The notes under the pieces are model-generated. The model ran no database searches and was not told the origin of the DNA. It saw only the letters and a list, made by a program, of their open reading frames with translations. Shown here in pieces: positions 14,597 through 20,288 of a DNA stretch of 20,288 nucleotides. The stretch covers positions 1 to 20,288 of the forward strand of contig JABIME010000355.1 of assembly GCA_018654125.1 (NCBI GenBank). The letters run 5' to 3'. Both the position numbers and the translations under genes were made by a program. This DNA comes from Candidatus Cloacimonadota bacterium. GTDB taxonomy: Bacteria > Cloacimonadota > Cloacimonadia > Cloacimonadales > TCS61. Each line of letters opens with the position of its first letter. Within the stretch, counting starts at the first letter, position 1.

Positions 14597-16045
14597 CTAC
14601 TCCCCAATCTCAGCATTTGCTTTTCCATTTTTCAGGAAGTCAACTAATCTAACAACCATATAAATGCCCAATGATGTTAATAGTAAACCAAGTCCAATTT
14701 CACTGAATATGTGAAGTTGATTCACCAAAGTTTGCTGTGCTTCTTCTATAACCCACAATCGTTTAATACTGAATATCGTGATCATGGCAAAAGCCAGATC
14801 GGAAGCAAGTATAATTACCCACCCGTATAAATTCCCGATCTTCTTCTTCAATGGAAAAATTTTGGAAACGATATACATTAAAATGATAGTTGCAGTGAGA
14901 ACGGATAAAATATGCCAATGTCCGGTAAGAGTAATTCGTTCTTCTCTGAAAGGAATTTCTCTGAAGATCTCTTCGAGTTTAACTGCCATAAAGATTCCAA
15001 TTCCACTCACACAAAAATTCATGAAAACCATCTGCCAGAGTGTTCCAAATTTCAACGAATCAGAAAGTAGTGCTTTTATTTTTTGGAAGAAATTAGGTCT
15101 TGTTATATCCTTTGTTCCTTCTTTTATAAGCTTACCCCAGCCGAATATAACCAACATCAGCGCTCCAAACATAGAGAATACAGCACCCACATAGATTATT
15201 GTGTGTGCATATAACTGATATGGTACTACCGCCCATACACCAATTGTAATAATTATCGTTCCCCAGATTATTGATGGAATTCCAATTTTATGAGTAATTC
15301 CTTTCCAATTAAACCAGCGTCCTATAAGCAGTGTTGTGGCAATTCCAATTAGGGTAAGCATTATGTGTAAGTGACCTATTACAGCCAATTCTAGCTTACT
15401 GTGATGCACATGTCGCACGCCATCTTCTGCTAGAAATGTTTCAAACCCATTTCCAAAGTTGGAACCTGCAACTGCTCCAAAAACTGCAGATCCAAGCATA
15501 GCAACAGCCATGACAAAAAATGCCATTCTTTCTAAAGAAATTCCTTTTTTGGTTATAGAATATTCTTTGTTTGTCTCTTTATATTCTTTTTTACCAGGCC
15601 AAAGTGCAACACACAACAGAACTCCAGAATAAAACACAATAGATAGTCCTGCAATGAACAATCCATGAAAAGCCCAGTTATGCCCCCAATAGGCAAATCC
15701 CAATCCAAAGATCACTGTAAGCAAATAACCCACTGTTATTGAACTGCGGATTCTTTTCATGATCCTTTTTTCCATCGGGATAGCTTCGATTATCAGATAA
15801 ACCAGCAGAGATGTAAATGTAACAGCAATCGCGTGGTAAAGAATAATGATCCTTCCTTCACGATCTTGTGATTGAATATCCATTCTGAGAAGTTTAATCG
15901 CAAACTCACCTACTCCCCATTCCTTCAAAGGACCAGATAGTGTTCCAAATACAGCAGAAACCATAGAAAGTATCGCCATATTCATTAAGATCAGTCCTTT
16001 ATTAGTTGCGAAAAGATAATTCAATTTATCTTTTAAGTATTCCAT
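14597..16045 (-). CDS. 12-TM membrane protein resembling heme-copper oxidase subunit I, without the helix VII His-His pair
   Basis: The 482-residue product has about 12 helices that fall into three similar four-helix units (about 18-147, 174-303, 335-466). Helices I and V share SAVFG (30-34 and 186-190). The second helix of each unit starts with His: H71 (LYHAIAV), H225/H227 (IGHLHIML) and H376/H378 (TGHWHIL). The fourth helix of each unit also has His: H122/H127, H281 and H445. Oxidase subunit I likewise has 12 helices in three arcs, with heme ligands in helices II and X (His-x-His) and copper ligands in VI and VII. Here helix VII (about 257-275) has no His, so a normal copper site is absent. 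HVHH (212-215) lies in an outside loop. First gene of the operon, followed by a SUMF1 lipoprotein and ctaB. Substrate is unknown. Confidence 0.75.
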   Translation of the reverse strand: MEYLKDKLNYLFATNKGLILMNMAILSMVSAVFGTLSGPLKEWGVGEFAIKLLRMDIQSQDREGRIIILYHAIAVTFTSLLVYLIIEAIPMEKRIMKRIRSSITVGYLLTVIFGLGFAYWGHNWAFHGLFIAGLSIVFYSGVLLCVALWPGKKEYKETNKEYSITKKGISLERMAFFVMAVAMLGSAVFGAVAGSNFGNGFETFLAEDGVRHVHHSKLELAVIGHLHIMLTLIGIATTLLIGRWFNWKGITHKIGIPSIIWGTIIITIGVWAVVPYQLYAHTIIYVGAVFSMFGALMLVIFGWGKLIKEGTKDITRPNFFQKIKALLSDSLKFGTLWQMVFMNFCVSGIGIFMAVKLEEIFREIPFREERITLTGHWHILSVLTATIILMYIVSKIFPLKKKIGNLYGWVIILASDLAFAMITIFSIKRLWVIEEAQQTLVNQLHIFSEIGLGLLLTSLGIYMVVRLVDFLKNGKANAEIGE

Positions 16046-16073
16046 TACCTAAACTCCTAATTAAATTTTTCTG

Positions 16074-16144
16074 ATAAAATATTTTGATGCTGTTTTAGTC
16101 AATTATTTTTTAGCTAAAACATACTAATTATTGATAGCATCAAT
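16074..16144 (-). promoter_or_regulatory. promoter of the 12-TM operon with two upstream palindromes
   Basis: On the minus strand a -35 TTGACT (16102-16097) is 17 bases from a -10 TTTTAT (16079-16074). Upstream are a perfect 12-bp palindrome TTTTAGCTAAAA (16108-16119, centred near -45) and ATTGAT-AGC-ATCAAT (16130-16144, centred near -69). The second resembles an FNR/CRP-type site (TTGAT-N4-ATCAA) but has a three-base spacer. The arrangement suggests activation; the regulator is unknown. Confidence 0.45.
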
Positions 16145-16197
16145 TATAGAAAAAAAGTTTTGTCAGTTTAATTCAATTAATCTAAATAATCTACAAC

Positions 16198-16237
16198 AAA
16201 AAAAACCTTCCAAGATAAACTATTCTCAGAAGGTTTT
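16198..16237 (-). terminator. intrinsic terminator after the propeller-type secreted protein gene
   Basis: On the minus strand the stem AAAACCTTC / GGAAGGTTTT brackets an 18-base loop and runs into eight T residues (16205-16198). It lies 22 bases after the stop at 16260 and shares its stem sequence with the terminator at 18448-18481. Confidence 0.88.
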
Positions 16238-16259
16238 AATACAACGTCTATCTTACAAT

Positions 16260-17609
16260 TTATTTCAACAACAGCATTTTCTTTGTTGCCTGGAAGTCTG
16301 TTGCTTCAATCTTATAGAAATAAATTCCGGATGACACAGTTTTATTATTATCATCCTTTCCATTCCAAACTACAGAATGGTGACCGGATGAGATCGAAGA
16401 ATTAACAAGTTGTTTCACTTTCCGACCTTTCAAATTGTAAATTTCCAAGACAACTTTTGCATCATCTCTAAGATCAAAACTTATATTAGTTTCCGGGTTA
16501 AATGGATTTGGTGAATTTTGATTCAAAGCATTTGGATTGACTACCAAATTATCTACTGAAGTAACAGAATTTAATTCAAAGGTCAGTAGAGTTGCTTGAT
16601 CTTCAATAAATTCTAAATCCTCTATTATAACAGTTTCATATCCTTCTAATGAAGCTGTAACATCAAATGTTCCAACTGGCACATTATTCGTGAATAATCC
16701 TGTATTATCTGGATTTATTATCATTGTGCAGACATTTATCTCGACTTCTTCCAAGTTTGTGGGAGGATTCGCTACAACTGTTCCAACCATAACTCCTGAT
16801 GGTAGCATTATCCGTCCCCAATCATTTGCATTGAAGTATGTGATCAACAGTGAGTGATCTCTAGGATCATAAGTAGGATAAACCATATAACTTCCAGCAA
16901 AAAACATTTCAGGTGGTTGAGAAAAGTCTTCATCAATTCTGTACAATCCCGGTAGATAATAACCTCCAACATAATATGTACCGACAACATCTCGTACAAT
17001 GCCATCGGGTCGATCAAAGTTATTAGTCATAAGGTCTGTAACTGTAGAATCGGAAAGGCTGATAGCATGAATTATAGAAGTTCCAGGTGAATCATCTATT
17101 ATTACAATTCTGTCATTTTCACTTTCCAAAAGAATTCCATTGGGTCTATTTAAACCATTTCCCTGAGCAAATATCCAATAGGATTCATCACTAATTCTAA
17201 ATTTATAAATCGTATGTAATGCAGGACAAGAGATAAACAGGTGCCCAGCTTCATCTGATGTTACGCTAGACAGATAAACTCCTGCACCTGTAGGGAAAGA
17301 AACATCCACAACCAGTTGCTCTGTATCTAAATTATAACCATATAATTTACAGTTGTCACCAACACCATATATTACATCTCCTACGATATCCATTCCATCT
17401 ACAAAACCTGCATCTGAGATAAAATCCTCTATAATGCCATTAGCATCAATTTGTAAAAGGGCACCGTTACCAAAATTTGAAACTAAGAGACGATCTTGCT
17501 CGTAATCTATAACAATCTTTTGCGGCAAACTAAGTTGGGTTTGGGCATGTGTAAATATTGGAATAACTACAATAACTAATAAAAATATAAACCATCTTTG
17601 TGTCTTCAT
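16260..17609 (-). CDS. secreted NHL/SMP-30-like beta-propeller protein with C-terminal sorting-type domain
   Basis: The 449-residue product has a signal peptide (1-22, ending THA before QTQ). Residues about 25-275 carry repeated beta-propeller phrases (DRLLVSNFGNG, MDIVGDVIYGVGDN, AGHLFISCPA, RPNGILLESENDRIVI, RPDGIVRDVVGTYYVGGYY). Residues about 278-350 form a carboxypeptidase-regulatory-like beta module (TMIINPDNTGLF, GYETVIIED). The last 90 residues (360-449) start NALNQNSPNPFNPE and end KKMLLLK, a FlgD-like or type IX-type sorting domain. The protein should be exported and displayed or released. Ligand unknown. AAGGAGA precedes the ATG. It follows the second TetR gene by 68 bases on the same strand and may be co-transcribed with it. 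Confidence 0.85.
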   Translation of the reverse strand: MKTQRWFIFLLVIVVIPIFTHAQTQLSLPQKIVIDYEQDRLLVSNFGNGALLQIDANGIIEDFISDAGFVDGMDIVGDVIYGVGDNCKLYGYNLDTEQLVVDVSFPTGAGVYLSSVTSDEAGHLFISCPALHTIYKFRISDESYWIFAQGNGLNRPNGILLESENDRIVIIDDSPGTSIIHAISLSDSTVTDLMTNNFDRPDGIVRDVVGTYYVGGYYLPGLYRIDEDFSQPPEMFFAGSYMVYPTYDPRDHSLLITYFNANDWGRIMLPSGVMVGTVVANPPTNLEEVEINVCTMIINPDNTGLFTNNVPVGTFDVTASLEGYETVIIEDLEFIEDQATLLTFELNSVTSVDNLVVNPNALNQNSPNPFNPETNISFDLRDDAKVVLEIYNLKGRKVKQLVNSSISSGHHSVVWNGKDDNNKTVSSGIYFYKIEATDFQATKKMLLLK

Positions 17610-17677
17610 AATTTTCTCCTTTTTTACTCTCTAACAAATTTCATTAAAAACGTTCTCATCACTACTCTTCTATCCAA

Positions 17678-18310
17678 TTATTTTGTATTTTTAATTGCTG
17701 TCATAAATAGATCAAGATATTGGAAATAGAATCTTTCCTCATCATATTTATCAATTATATGCTTGGTTTTCTCGGGACTAAAAGCAACATTCAGGATTAT
17801 TCTTAAAGTATAAGCAAAATATTTATCGCAATATTCAATGTTTAAATCGTTTTTTAAACTTCCATCCTGAATACCAGATTCAAAAGCACTTCTTACAAGG
17901 CTAATAACTTCATTTAGTAGATTATCAAATTCTTGATAAATAAAAGTTTTTACTTTTTCTTTATTAATTGAATTATAGTCCTCGAACATATGCAGTTTAA
18001 AATATCCAGGATTTTGCTTATAAAAATTGTAATATACTTCACCAAATGCATATATTTTATCATACCCAGTTGTTTTGGAATTCATTTCAATCTTCAGTTG
18101 TTCTACTCTTAGTTTCATTCCATTGTAATGTATAGATATAAATAGATCCTCTTTGCCTTTTACATATGTATATAATGTAGATTTACTAATACCTGCCGAT
18201 TTTGCAACTTCATCAATTGAAGTGTTCTCATATCCCTTCTCAAAAAACAGACCTTTTGCTACTTCAATAATAAAGTCTCTTTTCATTTCTTTAACTTTTT
18301 CTTTCATCAT
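17678..18310 (-). CDS. TetR/AcrR-family transcriptional regulator
   Basis: The product is 210 residues from the preferred ATG at 18310-18308, which GGGAGG (18325-18320) precedes by nine bases. The in-frame TTG at 18319 touches that Shine-Dalgarno and is unlikely to be used. The N-terminal helix-turn-helix spans about residues 10-56 (TSIDEVAKSAGISKSTLYTY, VKGKEDLF). The C-terminal domain is rich in Tyr and Phe and probably binds a hydrophobic ligand; I cannot specify which. It lies upstream of the propeller protein gene on the same strand. The operator-like repeat over its own promoter suggests autoregulation. Confidence 0.9.
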   Translation of the reverse strand: MMKEKVKEMKRDFIIEVAKGLFFEKGYENTSIDEVAKSAGISKSTLYTYVKGKEDLFISIHYNGMKLRVEQLKIEMNSKTTGYDKIYAFGEVYYNFYKQNPGYFKLHMFEDYNSINKEKVKTFIYQEFDNLLNEVISLVRSAFESGIQDGSLKNDLNIEYCDKYFAYTLRIILNVAFSPEKTKHIIDKYDEERFYFQYLDLFMTAIKNTK

Positions 18311-18336
18311 ATTCTTCAACCTCCCTCTTTTTGCCG

Positions 18337-18378
18337 TACCATTTGTTTGGTAAATCGTACCGGCGGTTTGATTGTCAA
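18337..18378 (-). promoter_or_regulatory. promoter and operator-like repeats of the second tetR gene
   Basis: On the minus strand a perfect -35 TTGACA is at 18378-18373. The -10 is poor (TTTACC, 18 bases away). The inverted repeat TACCA-N6-TGGTA (18337-18352) and an overlapping GGTA-N5-TACC (18349-18361) give three alternating half sites across the -10 and the start of transcription, where a TetR dimer would block transcription. Binding is inference. Confidence 0.55.
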
Positions 18379-18447
18379 GAAATAATTATCTTAAATATTA
18401 GAAATAAATTAGTTGTAGCTCATCAATACTAAGAAAATTGTGAAACA

Positions 18448-18481
18448 AAAAACCTTCCAGATGAAGATCTGGAAGGTTTTT
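18448..18481. terminator. intrinsic terminator after the large secreted protein gene, bidirectional in form
   Basis: A perfect 15-bp stem AAAAACCTTCCAGAT (18448-18462) / ATCTGGAAGGTTTTT (18467-18481) has a four-base loop. It lies 31 bases after the minus-strand stop at 18513. With A and T tracts on both sides it could act on both strands, but only the minus-strand gene runs into it. Confidence 0.85.
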
Positions 18482-18512
18482 GACTAATTCTCGGAAACAG
18501 AGGTTTAAGTTA

Positions 18513-20288
18513 CTACTTCAACAACAACATTTTCTTTGTTGCTTGATAATCCTCGGTTTTAAATTTGTAGAAATAAATTCCTGAAGATACTGTTTTATTG
18601 TTATCATCTTTTCCATTCCAAACTACTGAATGCTGCCCAGCTGAGATCGAAGAATTAACTAGTTGTCTCACTTTCTGTCCCTTCATATTGTAGATCTCCA
18701 AAACAACTTTTGCATCATCTTTCAAATCAAAACTAATGCTAGTTTGTGGATTAAATGGATTTGGTGAATTCTGATAAAGAGCATTTGCAATTGGAATTAG
18801 CGGGTCATCCACACTTGTTCCATCCCAACTAATCATCTCTGTATTGGAAGCTACGCTCTCGTTCTCTTGATCGTACATTGCAATTATATAATATTCAAAA
18901 TCACCTGCTTCTGGAAGAATATCTTCATAAGTTAATTCTGTTGTATTCGATAGAAGTTCAAATGCTCCACCATCCATATTTCTATAGATATCAAAATTTT
19001 GGAATTCACGATTTAAAACATTATTTTGTTTTGTAATCTCTGTTGGTTGATCATGTTCCCATAACAGGTTAACAACATCATCGCTTGCAGTTGCTACCAG
19101 ATTTTGTGGAGCTTGCAGATAATGAAGTATAAAAGAGCTCAAAGTCAGCTGACTTTCCTGAACTACAATATCCTCATTCGTTATAGTTTCATATCCATCA
19201 TTAGATGCTATTATATTATAAATACCTGCAGGAAGATCAACTGAATAAAAACCTGTATTATCAGGGTTAATTGTAAGAGCACCAATACTAATTTCTACAT
19301 CTTCAACTGCTCCATCAGGTACCAGTGTAACAGATCCTTCTATTGTTCCAATAGCAACAGGAACAATAGAAGGGAATGTGATGAAGTCTACCCACGCACA
19401 GTCATCTGCTATAAAAGTTGCACCGTCACTTCCATCTTTTGCGTATACCCAATCAAAAGTATGAACTCCGGCATCAATTTGGTAACTGGCAAGAGTCCAT
19501 GGTGAAGAACCATCTGCTTCAGGTTGGAATCTATCTATAATTTGTCCATCGATCATAAATATTAAGCCATCGTAAAAATAACTTTGAGAAGGACTGTATT
19601 CACACGCAACTTTGTACCAGAAACTTAATTCTCCTTCTTGAGTGACATCCAATTCCAAACTCATGAAAGAAGCCTGATTGTGTGTAATTGGATAAGATTT
19701 TGCACTTGCATCACCACTGTAAAATTCACTTGTATCTATACTCCATTCTACATCAGCGATCTGGTTTCCAAGAACAATGTCATCATTTGACCATGTTATC
19801 TCGTATCCCAATAATTCCCATGGATATTGCAAAAATCCACCACTCTCAAAATCTTCACGATGTATTCCAACTTGAGTTGGAAAATCTTCAACCACTTCAT
19901 ATTCACCAGCGATCACGCTGAAATTAAGTATGATAGGTGTTCCAAAAGGAATCGATGCATCTGCACTAACATCGTAAATTGCATCTTCAGAAGATGATAT
20001 TCCAATAGAACCAAGATCAATTGTCTCGTTAGTTATAGTAATCCCATTTGCAGGACATGATAAAGTTGCCAGTGCATTTAGAGATTCAGCATGACCTGTA
20101 TTTCCTAAAGGAATTGTAATGATAGCATTTTCACCCGGATCTAAAATCCCATTATCATTGCCACTGCTATCATTTATAAACATCTCGCCAATTTCCAGAA
20201 CTGGAGCATTCAGATTTAATGAGAAATAACTGGTCCATGTATCTGTTCCATCTGTTGCGCTAAGCTCAACTATCACATTATGCTGATC
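18513..20288 (-). CDS. large modular secreted protein, N-terminus beyond the window edge
   Basis: The minus-strand frame is open to the window edge (591 codons visible) and the GTG at 20276 is an internal codon, so this is the C-terminal part of a larger protein. Counting from the edge: about 1-145 is Ig/CARDB-like beta structure (DPGENAIITIPLGNTG); about 145-315 is a jelly-roll, MAM-like module (REDFESGG, LSFWYKVACEYS, HTFDWVYAKDG); about 318-390 is a carboxypeptidase-regulatory-like module (LTINPDNTGFYSV, GYETITNEDI); about 395-485 is a fibronectin type III domain; and 502-591 is the NALYQNSPNPFNPQ...KKMLLLK sorting-type domain. Such tails are found on large surface proteins, including gingipain-type peptidases, but the catalytic part is not in view. 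The tail and terminator resemble those at 16198-16530. Confidence 0.85.
   Translation of the reverse strand, partial: DQHNVIVELSATDGTDTWTSYFSLNLNAPVLEIGEMFINDSSGNDNGILDPGENAIITIPLGNTGHAESLNALATLSCPANGITITNETIDLGSIGISSSEDAIYDVSADASIPFGTPIILNFSVIAGEYEVVEDFPTQVGIHREDFESGGFLQYPWELLGYEITWSNDDIVLGNQIADVEWSIDTSEFYSGDASAKSYPITHNQASFMSLELDVTQEGELSFWYKVACEYSPSQSYFYDGLIFMIDGQIIDRFQPEADGSSPWTLASYQIDAGVHTFDWVYAKDGSDGATFIADDCAWVDFITFPSIVPVAIGTIEGSVTLVPDGAVEDVEISIGALTINPDNTGFYSVDLPAGIYNIIASNDGYETITNEDIVVQESQLTLSSFILHYLQAPQNLVATASDDVVNLLWEHDQPTEITKQNNVLNREFQNFDIYRNMDGGAFELLSNTTELTYEDILPEAGDFEYYIIAMYDQENESVASNTEMISWDGTSVDDPLIPIANALYQNSPNPFNPQTSISFDLKDDAKVVLEIYNMKGQKVRQLVNSSISAGQHSVVWNGKDDNNKTVSSGIYFYKFKTEDYQATKKMLLLK

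Noticed and set aside
14778..15194. 138-codon plus-strand ORF opposite the 12-TM gene
   Set aside because: The opposite frame encodes a coherent membrane protein with conserved His pattern; this one is a shadow with random composition.

Overview
The window is AT-rich bacterial DNA, most likely from the Fibrobacteres-Chlorobi-Bacteroidetes group. Candidatus Cloacimonadota is my best guess. This rests on the two secreted proteins at the right end, whose C-terminal modules start with NSPNPFNP and end in a short basic tail, a type common in Cloacimonadota and relatives. The Na+-translocating NADH:quinone reductase, nitrite ammonification and sulfide oxidation genes suggest an anaerobe from a saline, sulfidic habitat. 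The phylum call is inference. No rRNA, tRNA, CRISPR array or transposase was seen.

Layout. Positions 1-3206 (minus strand) hold nqrA-nqrB-nqrC, with nqrC cut by the window edge. A 235-bp divergent control region (3207-3441) separates it from a plus-strand operon nrfH-nrfA-ccsB-ccsA (3442-7686), which encodes a cytochrome c nitrite reductase and a System II heme-attachment machine and ends at a strong terminator. Positions 7828-10598 (plus) hold a TetR regulator, a sulfide:quinone oxidoreductase-like flavoprotein, a TusE/DsrC-family protein and a DsrE2 protein, followed by a probable outer-membrane protein (10672-11538) and a terminator. Positions 11598-16045 (minus) are a five-gene block: a 12-TM protein resembling heme-copper oxidase subunit I, a SUMF1-fold lipoprotein, a CtaB-like prenyltransferase and two unnamed membrane proteins. 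Positions 16260-20288 (minus) hold two modular secreted proteins flanking a second TetR regulator.

How it may work together. Nqr would pass electrons from NADH, and the SQR-like enzyme electrons from sulfide, into the quinone pool. NrfH would take them from quinol and NrfA would reduce nitrite to ammonium. CcsB/CcsA would attach the nine c-type hemes of NrfHA. TusE and DsrE2 would handle the sulfane sulfur made by the SQR-like enzyme. The 12-TM protein with CtaB looks like another heme-containing membrane complex.

The most unusual items are: (i) the 12-TM protein, which reads as three four-helix repeats, keeps His-x-His in helix X but lacks the helix VII His-His pair that binds copper in oxidases; (ii) a hairpin-plus-Shine-Dalgarno element found once before tusE and twice in tandem inside the 12-TM operon; and (iii) operator-like repeats over both promoters of the nqr/nrf divergent region.
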